Below are positions 33,938 through 44,479 of a stretch of 64,000 nt of DNA, in pieces (positions within the stretch are counted from its first letter, which is position 1; each line of letters opens with the position of its first letter). This stretch comes from Acidobacteriota bacterium (lineage in GTDB: Bacteria; Acidobacteriota; Vicinamibacteria; Vicinamibacterales; UBA2999): positions 19,889-83,888 of the forward strand of contig VFZN01000015.1 in assembly GCA_016871195.1 (NCBI GenBank), in the 5' to 3' direction. The position numbers were made by a program, and so were the translations under genes. The notes beneath the pieces were generated by a model, which saw only the letters and a program-made list of their open reading frames with translations, had not been told where the DNA came from and searched no databases.

Positions 33938-34429
33938 TTATTCGCCGGCGTCGACGTCGGCGGTGTCGTCAGTGACGGCCGGGCGGACCGGGTCGGGCAC
34001 CGCAAAGGGGACCGCGGTGGCCCAGAGACGCTCGAGGCCATAGAAGCCGCGGGCGGTCGGCGAAAACACGTGCACCACCATGTCGAAGTAATCGAGGAGA
34101 ATCCAGTCGGCCCTGGCCTGTCCTTCGATGGCTGACGGGCGGATGCCTGCCTGCTTGAGTTCGTGTTCGATCGCATCAGCGATGGCCTGCACCTGGCGCG
34201 AATTGGCGCCGGTGGCGATCACGAAGAAGTCGGTGAACGCATCGCTGCGGCGCAGATCGAGTACCACCAGTTCGCGCGCCAGTTTGTCCTGGGCGGCGGC
34301 GACGGCCAGCTGCACCGCTTTCGGCCACCGTGGGCGACGGGGCTCGGGGGCAGCGGCCGCCTTCCGGGTGGTGACGGTCTTGGCCACAGACGTCCGGGCG
34401 CGGGGGCGCGGGATACGCGTATCACTCAT
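33938..34429 (-). CDS. rsfS: Ribosome silencing factor RsfS
   Basis: RsfS binds ribosomal protein L14 and blocks subunit joining under starvation. The 163-residue protein contains the family core from about residue 35: KLARELVVLDLR, FTDFFVIATGANSRQVQAIAD, ADWILLDYFDMVVHVF and YGLERLW. An extra basic stretch of about 35 residues precedes it, and an acidic tail follows. GGAGTG lies 9 bases before ATG 34429. nadD is immediately upstream, the order seen in many bacteria. Confidence 0.92.
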   Translation of the reverse strand: MSDTRIPRPRARTSVAKTVTTRKAAAAPEPRRPRWPKAVQLAVAAAQDKLARELVVLDLRRSDAFTDFFVIATGANSRQVQAIADAIEHELKQAGIRPSAIEGQARADWILLDYFDMVVHVFSPTARGFYGLERLWATAVPFAVPDPVRPAVTDDTADVDAGE

Positions 34430-34453
34430 GCAAACAGCACTCCACTGAGACAC

Positions 34454-36213
<1,760 letters not shown>

Positions 36214-36217
36214 TCAG

Positions 36218-36240
36218 CGCCACGCCGTCATGGCGTGGCG
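36218..36240 (-). other. Strong hairpin between rpmA and obg
   Basis: CGCCACGCC (36218-36226) and GGCGTGGCG (36232-36240) form a perfect 9-bp stem with a 5-base loop. GGTC and GACC flank it and could extend it past a bulge. There is no T tract. It probably lowers expression of obg relative to the ribosomal protein genes, by partial termination or RNA processing. Confidence 0.55.
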
Positions 36241-36268
36241 GACCGGCAGCAGATGCCTGAGGCCGAGC

Positions 36269-36529
36269 CTACTGCTCGGCGGGAATGATGGTGATGAAGC
36301 GACCGCGGCTGCCGTGGTCTTCAAACTTCACGGTGCCGGCGATCTTGGCAAACAGCGTGTCGTCCTTGCCCATGCCGACGTTGCGGCCTGGCTTGAACTT
36401 GCGCCCGCGCTGGCGGACCAGAATCGAGCCGCCCGTGACGACGTTGCCGTCAAACTGCTTGACCCCGAGGCGCTGCGAATTGGAGTCGCGCCCGTTACGT
36501 GAGCTGCCCTGCCCTTTTTTAGTAGCCAT
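36269..36529 (-). CDS. rpmA: 50S ribosomal protein L27
   Basis: The 86-residue protein is recognisable through its length ([49 protein letters not shown]). It starts with [10 protein letters not shown], so there is no cleavable Firmicutes-type leader. It follows rplU by four bases, the near-universal L21-L27 pair. Confidence 0.98.
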   Translation of the reverse strand: MATKKGQGSSRNGRDSNSQRLGVKQFDGNVVTGGSILVRQRGRKFKPGRNVGMGKDDTLFAKIAGTVKFEDHGSRGRFITIIPAEQ

Positions 36530-36533
36530 GACC

Positions 36534-36848
36534 CTACGCCTGAATATCGGTGATGCGCACGCGCGTCAGCAGGCTGCGGTGCCCCTGCGTTCGGCGATAC
36601 TGCTTGCGACGCTTCTTTTTGAAGACGCGAATTTTCTTGGACTTGTCGGTCCGGTCGATCACGCCGACGACCTTCGCCCCATCGACAAACGGGGCCCCGG
36701 TTACCACTTCGCCGGCGTCCTTGCCGACAAGCAGCACCTGGTCGAACGAGACAGCCGCGCCGGCTTCGCCGGTGTGGCCATCAACGGCGATGATCGCGCC
36801 GGGCTCGACGCGGAACTGGCGGCCGGAGGCCTTGATAATCGCAAACAC
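36534..36848 (-). CDS. rplU: 50S ribosomal protein L21
   Basis: The 104-residue protein begins with a GTG codon at 36848 ([16 protein letters not shown]), preceded by GGAGA 6 bases upstream. Other matches are [18 protein letters not shown] and [21 protein letters not shown] longer frame exists upstream but lies in the leader. It is the first gene of the rplU-rpmA-obg-nadD-rsfS block. Confidence 0.98.
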   Translation of the reverse strand: MFAIIKASGRQFRVEPGAIIAVDGHTGEAGAAVSFDQVLLVGKDAGEVVTGAPFVDGAKVVGVIDRTDKSKKIRVFKKKRRKQYRRTQGHRSLLTRVRITDIQA

Positions 36849-36908
36849 GGTGATTCTCCGCTTAGTGGTTGCCCCCGTCGACAGGTCGAAGCGAGGCAGG
36901 AATTTCAG

Positions 36909-36914
36909 AGTGTA
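36909..36914 (-). promoter_or_regulatory. Possible -10 box of the rplU operon
   Basis: TACACT on the minus strand lies 60 bases before the rplU GTG. The -35 region is poor. The resulting leader of about 50 bases could hold a ribosomal protein control element, but I see no defined structure. Confidence 0.35.
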
Positions 36915-37028
36915 GCACGGAACCCGGACGCAGGCCACCGGTGGACGGCACGACCCGCGCGGCCAGTCGTCCAGCGGCCCGAGCGCGCGGGGGCCGACGC
37001 GCCCCCCGGGGGCGTGGCGCTGAGGGGG

Positions 37029-37799
37029 TTACTTGAGCAGCACCCGGTTGCCCCGCACCTTCTGCGCCGTCAGGGTGTTGAGCACACTCGGCAGCAGCCG
37101 GTCCATCAACTCGAAGTACGATGACAGCGCGGGCGTCTGCTGGTTCGAGTTATACAGAATTTCCTCGCGGAACGATTCGCTATAGACCTGTTCCCCGGTG
37201 GCCCCATCGATGAAGACGAAGGTCGGCCGCAGCACAAACCCCTTGCGCTCCATGTAGGTGCGCACGGGCACGACCTGTCGACGCCCGAACTGGTCGTACG
37301 TCTCCTGCTCGCGCTGCACAAACCCCGTCCGTTCCTGCGGCAGGAACACCACCGTGCCCGTGAGGATCAGGGGGGCGTCGAGTTCGGCCCCCACCGTCCT
37401 CCAGTAGCCGGTATCGGAAAACACCTTGGTATAGGGGTCGAGGTCGGTCTCCGTTCGGGTCACCGGAATGGGACCGGCATTCGGTCCGGCCAGTTCCTGC
37501 GCCTTGTCGGTCAGCGATACAGCATCCGCGTCGAGCACCCGCAGGACGTTCTTGTTCCGCAGCTGGTTGCGCAGCAGCCGCACGGTCTCCATGCTCGCAT
37601 CGAGGTCGTCGCTCGGGCCGGCCACGAAGCCCGCCACATAGATGCGCTGGTATTTCGACACATCGAGCTTGGCCGACACCGGGGCCTGAATGACCACTTC
37701 ATACACCGTGGTGCTGCAGGCCGATAGCGTCAGCCCGAGCAGGGCCGCCAGCATCCGGGGGGCCCTACGGTGTCGGGCGGGCGCGGGCCGTGCGTTCAT
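37029..37799 (-). CDS. Lipoprotein of unknown function
   Basis: A 256-residue exported lipoprotein with no family that I recognise with confidence. Residues 1-28 form a lipoprotein signal (MLAALLGLTLSAC, preceded by a basic N-region). The body resembles CsgG/curli-assembly-like or FlgO-like lipoproteins: YQRIYVAGFVAGPSDDLDA, LILTGTVVFLPQERTGF, VLRPTFVFIDGATGEQVYSE and SYFELMDRLLPSVL. The ATG at 37799 overlaps the end of the upstream TPR gene by 35 bases; ATG 37754 is the alternative but would have no positive residues. Confidence 0.65.
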   Translation of the reverse strand: MNARPAPARHRRAPRMLAALLGLTLSACSTTVYEVVIQAPVSAKLDVSKYQRIYVAGFVAGPSDDLDASMETVRLLRNQLRNKNVLRVLDADAVSLTDKAQELAGPNAGPIPVTRTETDLDPYTKVFSDTGYWRTVGAELDAPLILTGTVVFLPQERTGFVQREQETYDQFGRRQVVPVRTYMERKGFVLRPTFVFIDGATGEQVYSESFREEILYNSNQQTPALSSYFELMDRLLPSVLNTLTAQKVRGNRVLLK

Positions 37800-38118
37800 T
37801 GAGTTCCTTGAACAGTTCGATGTTCTGACGGATGTAGGCGTTGTCTGGCGCCAGGGCCCGGGCACGGTCGTAGGCGACCTGTGCCTTGTCCATCTGCCCC
37901 AGCTGTTCGTAGCCGATGGCCAGGTTGTTGAACGCCTGTGCATAGGTGGGGTCGAGCTGCGTGGCGCGCTCCCAACGGTAGACCGCTTCCTTCCACAAGC
38001 CCTTCTGCGCGACCTCGATGCCGAACTCGACCTGCTGCCGCGCATCGTCACGCTGCGCCCAAGCGGGCAGGGCTCCCAGCAGCAGCACGAGCACGAACAA
38101 CGCGAAACGGAAGCGCAT
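37765..38118 (-). CDS. Small exported TPR protein
   Basis: The 117-residue protein has a signal peptide (FALFVLVLLLGALPAWAQ) and two TPR units (WKEAVYRWERATQLDPTYA and FNNLAIGYEQLGQMDKAQV). It probably acts as a periplasmic adaptor and is co-translated with the overlapping lipoprotein gene. ATG 38118 gives the signal peptide; an in-frame start at 38145 does not. Confidence 0.8.
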   Translation of the reverse strand: MRFRFALFVLVLLLGALPAWAQRDDARQQVEFGIEVAQKGLWKEAVYRWERATQLDPTYAQAFNNLAIGYEQLGQMDKAQVAYDRARALAPDNAYIRQNIELFKELNERTARARPTP

Positions 38119-38134
38119 CACAGTCTCTGCCGCC

Positions 38135-38164
38135 ACTATAGTCACCGGGTCCGCCGGGCATCAA
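38135..38164 (-). promoter_or_regulatory. Sigma-70-type promoter of the TPR/lipoprotein unit
   Basis: TTGATG (38164-38159) and TATAGT (38140-38135) are separated by exactly 18 bases on the minus strand, 16 bases before the ATG at 38118. This is the best complete promoter match in the window. Confidence 0.6.
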
Positions 38165-38242
38165 GCGATTTGACGCCGAGGTCACCGCGATTCGCTGTAG
38201 GCTGTAATCAGGTCAGGGGCGCCACGTCTGTTAGGAGTGGTG

Positions 38243-39091
38243 ATGGCCCCCAGTGCACTGCCGCGCGACGCCGCGTGGTTTCCTCGACGGTTGCAGCAGA
38301 TTCCCGATGCGCCCGCATCCCTGTGGTACGAGGGCGACCCGTCCCGCCTCCCGGCGCCCGCCCGTCCCTCGTTGGCGGTGGTCGGCACCCGCGCGGCCAC
38401 ACGCGACGCCCTCGAACAGACGCGCGAGGTGGCCGACCGCCTTGCGCGGCTGGGCGTCGTCATCGTCAGCGGACTCGCCCGGGGCATTGATGCCGTGGCC
38501 CACCGGGCGGCCCTCGACGCCGGCGGGGTGACCATTGCCGTGCTGGGCTCGGGCCTCGACTGCCTCTATCCGCCCGAGCATCGCGAACTGGCCACGCGCA
38601 TCGCTGCGACCGGCGCGGTGCTGTCCGAGTATCCGCCGGACACGCCACCTCGCCTGTGGATGTTTCCCCGGCGCAACCGCCTAGTGGCCGGTCTGGCCGA
38701 TGCCGTCCTCGTGGTCGAGGCGCCAGAACGCAGCGGCGCCCTGATTACGGCCGGGGCCGCCGGTGACCAAGGGAAAGAGGTGTTCGTCATGCCCGGGCGA
38801 TGCGCAGGCGGGCGCAACCGCGGCGGGCACCTGCTCATTCGCGACGGCGCGCGGCTGGTCGAGGGCGTCGACGACATTGTGGCCGATGCCGGCTGGCAGC
38901 TCGGCACCCTGTGGCCCGGGAAGGACGCGCCGGGCGAGGCCGCCGAGTTTTCTCTCGACGAGTACACGCGGACGTCGGGGCTCACGGTCTCCGAGGCCCT
39001 GGCGCGGTTGCTCGAACTGGAACTGGCCGGCGAGGTGACCCGCGTCGGGGCCAGCCGCTTCCGGACCCGTGCCGGGCGCATGCTAACGTAA
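38243..39091 (+). CDS. dprA: DNA-processing protein DprA
   Basis: DprA loads RecA on incoming single-stranded DNA during transformation. The 282-residue protein has the Rossmann-like core: LAVVGTRAAT, IVSGLARGIDAVAHRAAL, VLGSGLDCLYPPEH, MFPRRNRLVAGLADAVLVVEA and GQGKEVFVMPG-like DQGKEVFVMPGR. A C-terminal winged-helix domain follows (GLTVSEALARLLELELAGEV). AGGAG lies 5 bases before ATG 38243; in-frame GTG codons at 38237 and 38240 are less likely. Confidence 0.93.
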   Translation: MAPSALPRDAAWFPRRLQQIPDAPASLWYEGDPSRLPAPARPSLAVVGTRAATRDALEQTREVADRLARLGVVIVSGLARGIDAVAHRAALDAGGVTIAVLGSGLDCLYPPEHRELATRIAATGAVLSEYPPDTPPRLWMFPRRNRLVAGLADAVLVVEAPERSGALITAGAAGDQGKEVFVMPGRCAGGRNRGGHLLIRDGARLVEGVDDIVADAGWQLGTLWPGKDAPGEAAEFSLDEYTRTSGLTVSEALARLLELELAGEVTRVGASRFRTRAGRMLT

Positions 39092-39105
39092 GGGCCACGT
39101 TGCCC

Positions 39106-41955
39106 ATGGCCAGACCGCTCATCATCGTCGAATCCCCTGCCAAGGCCCGGACGCTGACCCGCTATCTCGGGTCCGACTACCGGGTCGAGGCCAGCTACGG
39201 ACACGTCCGTGACCTGCCCGACTCGGCCGCCGAAGTGCCGGCGCAGATCAGGCGCGAGCCATGGGGGCGCCTCGGCGTCGATACCGCCGGTGACTTCACG
39301 CCCTATTACGTGGTCCCCGCAGACAAGCGGAGATATGTGGCCGCGCTCAAGGCGGCGGTCAAGGATGCCTCGGAGGTGATTCTGGCCACCGACCCCGACC
39401 GCGAAGGCGAGTCAATCAGCTGGCACCTGAAGGAGGTGCTCAAGCCCAAGGTCAAGACGCGCCGCATCGTCTTCCACGAAATCACCGAAGACGCCATCAA
39501 GAAAGCCTTGCGCGAGAAGGTCGCGGATGTCGATGAAGACCTGGTGCGTGCGCAGGAGAGCCGGCGCATTCTCGACCGCCTCTATGGCTACACCATCTCG
39601 CCGGTGCTCTGGAAGAAGGTCCAGACCGGCCTCAGTGCCGGGCGCGTCCAGAGCGTGGCGGTCCGGATCATCGTCGAGCGCGAGGAAGAGCGGATGGCCT
39701 TCCGCTCGGCCACCTACTGGGACGTCGCTGCGGCCGTACGGGCCGAGGGGCGCGAGTTTACGGCGACGCTGGTGCGCCTGTCGGGCGAACGCCTGGCGAC
39801 GGGCAAGGACTTCAGCAGTACGGGGCAGCTGACGGGCGGGAAGGTGCGGCATCTGGCCACCGAGGCCGAGGCCCAGCGTGTGCGTGAAGGCCTGATGCGC
39901 GGCCTGCCGTGGACCGTCACCAGTGTCGAGGAAAAGCCCTACACGCAACGTCCGGCACCGCCCTTCACCACGTCGACGCTGCAGCAGGATGCCAACCGCA
40001 AGTTCGGCTTCTCGGCCGAGCGAACGATGGAGGTGGCCCAGCGGCTGTTTCAGGGCGTGGACATCGGGGGTGGCGACCTCGAGGGTCTCATTTCGTATCA
40101 CCGTACCGATTCGACCACCCTCAGCGAGAAGGCCCTGACCGAGGCCGCTCAGGCCGTGCGTGCGATGTACGGCGCCGCCTACCACAAGGGGCCCCGACAG
40201 TACTCGACCAAGGTGCGGAACGCGCAAGAGGCCCACGAGGCCATCCGCCCCACTGACTTCCGCCGCATGCCCCAGTCGCTCGAGCGCGTACTCGAGTCTG
40301 ACGAGCTACGCATCTACGACCTCATCTGGAAGCGGGCCATTGCATCGCAGATGGCCGATGCGCGACTGCTGCGCACGAGTGTCGAGATCACCGGGCGGCT
40401 GGCCGCGGGCGGCGAAGACGCTGTGCTGACCGCCAGCGGGAAGGCCATTGAATTTGCGGGCTACCTGCGCGCCTATGTGGAAGGCAGCGACGACCCGTCT
40501 GCCGAACTTGACGAGCAGGAGACGCTGCTGCCCAAGCTGGCGGTGGGACAACACATCGAGGCCCCCGACCAGGTCGATGCGCCGCGCATCGCCGTGCGGG
40601 TCGAGGCGCAGCACCACGAGACTTCGCCTCCGCCTCGCTACACCGAAGCGTCGCTGGTGAAGAAGCTCGAAGAGGAAGGCATCGGACGTCCGTCGACGTA
40701 TGCGGCGACCGTGACGACCATCCAGCGCCGGGGCTATGTCACCCGACAGGGCAAGGCACTGGTGCCCAGTTTCACTGCGTTTGCGGTGACACGGCTCATG
40801 CGCGATCACTTTGCCGACTATGTCGATGTCTCGTTCACGGCCGAACTCGAGGAAGTGCTCGACAGCATTGCCAACGGCGAGCGCGACTGGCTCGACTTCA
40901 TCCGTACGTTTTATCGGGGCGATCGGAAGCACAAGGGGCTCGAGCATCTCGTGGAAGACAAGGGGCGGGCGATTGACTATCCCGTCATCGAGGTCGGCGC
41001 CGATCCCGAGTCGGGACAGCGCATCCGCTTGCGCATCGGGCGCTACGGGCCCTTCCTGCAGATGGGGGAGGCGACAGACGAGGGGCCGCGTGCGTCGCTG
41101 CCGGAGGATCTGGCACCGGCCGACCTCACGGTTGACAAGGCCGCGGCCCTGCTGAAGGCCAAGGCGCAGGGACCGCAGTCGCTCGGGACCGATCCCGACA
41201 CGGGGCTGCCGATCTACGTGCTGTTGGGTCGCTTCGGCGCCTATGTGCAACTGGGAGAGACGCCCACCGAAAAGGACGCGGAGAAACCCCGACGCGCGTC
41301 GCTCGACCGTGGCCAGACGCCGGATACGCTGACGCGCGACGATGCCCTGAAGCTGCTGTCGTTGCCGCGCACGCTCGGGGCGGGCACCGATGGTGAGCCG
41401 ATTCAGGCGAATCGCGGCCGGTTCGGTCCCTACATCAGGCACGGCGACGACTTCCGCTCGCTCGAGGCGACCGACGATGTCTACACGGTGACGCTTGAAC
41501 GTGCCCTGGCCCTGCTGGCCCAGCCCAAGCGCGGGCGCGCCCAGCGCGGTGCGCCGAAGGAACTGCGGGCACTCGGTGCCCATCCGCGCTCAGGCGAGGC
41601 CGTGCGGATGCTGGAAGGCCGCTATGGTCCGTATGTCACCGACGGGACGACGAATGCCTCCATCCCCAAGGGGACGGCGCCAGAGTCGGTGACGCTGGAC
41701 CAGGCGGTGTCGCTGCTCGATGCCCGCGACGGCAGCAGTCCCTCGGGTGGTCGTGGTCGCGGGGGGGCGCGCAAGACGACCGGCGGTGCCAGAGGCGCGA
41801 AGCGGGCGGCTCCGGCACGTGCCGCGTCGGCGAAGAAGGCGTCGCGACCGGCGTCGAGCGCCGGTGTGACTGTGAAGAAGCGCAGCGCCGCGACGGCGGC
41901 GACGAAGACGGGCGCGGCCCGTGCGAAGAAGGCGGCTGGCCGGCGAAAGGCATGA
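39106..41955 (+). CDS. topA: DNA topoisomerase I with C-terminal repeats and basic tail
   Basis: Type IA topoisomerase that relaxes negative supercoils. The 949-residue protein begins MARPLIIVESPAKART (Toprim), has the DPDREGE metal motif and the catalytic tyrosine in GLISYHRTDS (Y331). The C-terminus holds several repeats with the pattern GRFGPY or GRYGPF, as in the TopA-type repeat family, instead of zinc ribbons. The last 70 residues are rich in Lys, Ala, Arg and Gly, like a histone H1 tail. It starts 14 bases after dprA, and its stop overlaps the trmFO start, so all three are one operon. Confidence 0.96.
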   Translation: MARPLIIVESPAKARTLTRYLGSDYRVEASYGHVRDLPDSAAEVPAQIRREPWGRLGVDTAGDFTPYYVVPADKRRYVAALKAAVKDASEVILATDPDREGESISWHLKEVLKPKVKTRRIVFHEITEDAIKKALREKVADVDEDLVRAQESRRILDRLYGYTISPVLWKKVQTGLSAGRVQSVAVRIIVEREEERMAFRSATYWDVAAAVRAEGREFTATLVRLSGERLATGKDFSSTGQLTGGKVRHLATEAEAQRVREGLMRGLPWTVTSVEEKPYTQRPAPPFTTSTLQQDANRKFGFSAERTMEVAQRLFQGVDIGGGDLEGLISYHRTDSTTLSEKALTEAAQAVRAMYGAAYHKGPRQYSTKVRNAQEAHEAIRPTDFRRMPQSLERVLESDELRIYDLIWKRAIASQMADARLLRTSVEITGRLAAGGEDAVLTASGKAIEFAGYLRAYVEGSDDPSAELDEQETLLPKLAVGQHIEAPDQVDAPRIAVRVEAQHHETSPPPRYTEASLVKKLEEEGIGRPSTYAATVTTIQRRGYVTRQGKALVPSFTAFAVTRLMRDHFADYVDVSFTAELEEVLDSIANGERDWLDFIRTFYRGDRKHKGLEHLVEDKGRAIDYPVIEVGADPESGQRIRLRIGRYGPFLQMGEATDEGPRASLPEDLAPADLTVDKAAALLKAKAQGPQSLGTDPDTGLPIYVLLGRFGAYVQLGETPTEKDAEKPRRASLDRGQTPDTLTRDDALKLLSLPRTLGAGTDGEPIQANRGRFGPYIRHGDDFRSLEATDDVYTVTLERALALLAQPKRGRAQRGAPKELRALGAHPRSGEAVRMLEGRYGPYVTDGTTNASIPKGTAPESVTLDQAVSLLDARDGSSPSGGRGRGGARKTTGGARGAKRAAPARAASAKKASRPASSAGVTVKKRSAATAATKTGAARAKKAAGRRKA

Positions 41956-43340
41956 TGCACATCATCGGAGGAGGCCTGGCCGGATGCGAGGCGGCATGGC
42001 AGGCCGCAGCGCTCGGTGTCGATGTGGTGCTGCACGAGATGCGTCCGGTACGTCCGACGGCGGTGCATCAGACCGACGGCCTGGCCGAACTGGTGTGCAG
42101 CAATTCGTTCCGCGGCGACAAGCTCGACAACGCGGTCGGGTTGCTCAAGGAAGAGATGCGCCGCCTCGGGTCGCTGGTGATGCGGTCGGCCGACCGCGCA
42201 CGAGTCCCGGCGGGGGCCGCACTCGCCGTCGACCGCCACGTGTTTTCTGACGAGATGACGCGGGCTGTCTCGTCGCATCCGCGCATCACGGTGGTGCGCG
42301 ACGAGATCACGCAGATACCTGGGCCCGAGTGGTCACCGGTGATCATTGCGACCGGCCCCCTCACCTCCGACGCGCTGTCGGCGGACATTCAACGGATGGT
42401 GGGCGCCGAGCACCTGTCCTTCTACGACGCCATCAGCCCGATTGTGCTGGCCGAGTCGATCGACATGACCCGGGTGTTCCGCGCGTCGCGCTGGGCTCGC
42501 AATGTGTGGCGTCCCTCGGGGGATGGCAGCGGCGCGCTGGTGCCGCCGGCGCCGACCGACGTGCCCGAGGGTGACTATCTCAACTGCCCGATGACGCGCG
42601 ACGAGTACGACGTGTTCTACGACGCGCTGATCGCGGCCGAGTCGGCGACGGTGCACGACCTCGACACGGCGACGTTTTTCGAAGGCTGCCTGCCCATCGA
42701 GGTGATGGCTCATCGCGGTCGCCACACGCTGCGCTTCGGCCCCATGAAGCCGGTGGGCCTGACCGACCCGACGACCGGTCGCTTTCCATATGCCGTGGTG
42801 CAGCTGCGACAGGACACGTTAGCCGGCGATCACTTCAGCCTCGTGGGCTTCCAGACCCAGATCAAGTGGGGCGAGCAGGCCCGCATTCTCCGCATGATTC
42901 CCGGCCTCGGGCAGGCCGAGTTCGTGCGGTTCGGCATGGTGCACCGCAACACCTACATCTGCGGCCCGCGCGTGCTACGGCCGACCTGGCAGACGCGCCT
43001 GCGTGACGACCTGTTGTTCGCCGGCCAGGTCTCCGGGGTCGAGGGGTATGTCGAGTCGGCAGCCTCGGGTCTGCTGGCGGGCATCAACGGCGCACGCCTC
43101 GTGCTGGGCCTCGCCCCCCAGGTGCTGCCTCGAACCACGGCCCTCGGCGCGCTGGCGCATTACGTGTCGCACGCCGATCCCGACCACTATCAGCCGACGA
43201 ACATCACGCACGGCATCATGGAACCACTGCCGCAGCCACCGCGGGACAAGGCCCGTCGGAAGGCGCTGCTCGCGGAGCGTGCCCTGGCCGATCTCGATGC
43301 GAGCACGCACACCGGGGCCCTGGCCGGGGCCGGTGCCTGA
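41952..43340 (+). CDS. trmFO: Folate-dependent tRNA (uracil-54) methyltransferase TrmFO
   Basis: TrmFO makes ribothymidine at position 54 of tRNA using methylenetetrahydrofolate and FAD. The 462-residue protein has the FAD motif (HIIGGGLAGCEAAWQ), VVLHEMRP, ELVCSNSFRGD, PAGAALAVDR, FEGCLPIEVMA and CGPRVLRPTWQTR. The ATG overlaps the topA stop. This enzyme replaces TrmA in many non-gamma-proteobacterial lineages, which fits the proposed phylum. Confidence 0.96.
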   Translation: MMHIIGGGLAGCEAAWQAAALGVDVVLHEMRPVRPTAVHQTDGLAELVCSNSFRGDKLDNAVGLLKEEMRRLGSLVMRSADRARVPAGAALAVDRHVFSDEMTRAVSSHPRITVVRDEITQIPGPEWSPVIIATGPLTSDALSADIQRMVGAEHLSFYDAISPIVLAESIDMTRVFRASRWARNVWRPSGDGSGALVPPAPTDVPEGDYLNCPMTRDEYDVFYDALIAAESATVHDLDTATFFEGCLPIEVMAHRGRHTLRFGPMKPVGLTDPTTGRFPYAVVQLRQDTLAGDHFSLVGFQTQIKWGEQARILRMIPGLGQAEFVRFGMVHRNTYICGPRVLRPTWQTRLRDDLLFAGQVSGVEGYVESAASGLLAGINGARLVLGLAPQVLPRTTALGALAHYVSHADPDHYQPTNITHGIMEPLPQPPRDKARRKALLAERALADLDASTHTGALAGAGA

Positions 43341-43345
43341 CGGCC

Positions 43346-44479
43346 ATGCCCACCAGTCGCCCCGCCCTGCGTAGCCACGGTCGGCGTCGGACATCCCGCG
43401 ACGCAGGTCTGGGCGATGAGGCCCCGTCGCATCTCCGCGATCATCTTCGGGCGTTTCTCGACTATCTCTCGCTGAACCTGAACCTGTCGCCGCACACGGT
43501 GCGTGCGTATGACGCCGACGTCAGCCAGTATCTGTCCTGGGTGGCGTCGACGCAGGGTACCCGGCTGTCAGCGGTCGCGCCGCAGACCCTCGACGCCGAC
43601 AGCGTCCGCGGCTGGCTGGCGGGGCTGAACCGTGTGGGCCAGGCCCGGGCGAGTGTGGCACGCAAGCTGTCGGCCGTGCGGGCGTTCATGCGCTATCTGC
43701 GTCGAGAGACGGTGGTCGCTGCGGATCCGACGCAGGCGGCGGTGGCTCCGCGCCTCGACCGTACGATTCCGGTACATCTCTCGGAAACCGAGATGGCGAC
43801 GCTGCTCGACAGCATCGACACGGCCACGCCGGCCGGCGCGCGTGATCGGGCGCTGTTCGAGCTGTGCTACGCATCGGGCCTCAGGCTCAGTGAGCTGGTT
43901 GGCATCGATCTCGACGATATCGACCTCGGGGCGCGACTGGTACGGGTGCTTGGCAAGGGCGGCAAGGAACGGGTGGTGCCGTTCAACCAGTCGACCGTGC
44001 AGGCGATCAGGGCGTGGCTGCCGGGCCGGACCTCGTTGCTGACCACTGCGCGCTCACGGCCGGCACCCGTGCGTGGCACCACTGCGCGTGAGTCGCGCCG
44101 GCGGGGGCGCCTGCCCGAACCGCTCTTCATCAACCAGCGGGGCGGGCGGCTGACGGGACGCAGTGTCGATCGCCTGCTGCGCGTGTATGTCGCGCGCGTC
44201 AGCACACGGATGGGTGTCAGTCCGCACGCGCTGCGCCATTCATTTGCGACACACCTGCTGCAGCGGGGCGCCGATCTGCGCGGTATTCAGGAACTGCTGG
44301 GCCATGCGCGGCTCAGTACTACCGAGCGCTACACACACCTCAACACGGCTGAGCTGCAGGCGGTCTACCGGCAGGCACATCCGCGCGCCCGCCTCAGCGC
44401 GTCACCGGATCAGGCGGGGCCTCGAACTCGGTCGTCAGCATCTCCCACTGACCCAGCAGGTCGCCCACGGTCCACATGA
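43346..44479 (+). CDS. xerC: XerC-like tyrosine recombinase
   Basis: The 377-residue protein has the N-terminal core-binding domain (about 30-125) and the catalytic domain. Residues R180 (SGLRLSEL), K207 (GKGGKERVVPF), H294 and R297 (HALRHSFATHLL), H320 (LGHARLSTTERY) and Y329 are all present. XerC with XerD resolves chromosome dimers at dif. The position after topA-trmFO is the usual chromosomal setting and argues against a mobile-element integrase. There is an arginine-rich insert of about 30 residues at 232-256, and a C-terminal tail of about 27 residues encoded antisense to the ABC-F gene. Confidence 0.92.
   Translation: MPTSRPALRSHGRRRTSRDAGLGDEAPSHLRDHLRAFLDYLSLNLNLSPHTVRAYDADVSQYLSWVASTQGTRLSAVAPQTLDADSVRGWLAGLNRVGQARASVARKLSAVRAFMRYLRRETVVAADPTQAAVAPRLDRTIPVHLSETEMATLLDSIDTATPAGARDRALFELCYASGLRLSELVGIDLDDIDLGARLVRVLGKGGKERVVPFNQSTVQAIRAWLPGRTSLLTTARSRPAPVRGTTARESRRRGRLPEPLFINQRGGRLTGRSVDRLLRVYVARVSTRMGVSPHALRHSFATHLLQRGADLRGIQELLGHARLSTTERYTHLNTAELQAVYRQAHPRARLSASPDQAGPRTRSSASPTDPAGRPRST

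Noticed and set aside
38165..38243. Promoter for dprA from TTGACG at 38170 with TAGGCT at 38198
   Set aside because: The spacer of 22 bases is too long, and no better -10 lies at the right distance.
43346..44479. XerC as an integrase of a mobile element
   Set aside because: It lies in a conserved chromosomal setting after topA and trmFO; there is no tRNA, attachment repeat or phage gene nearby.
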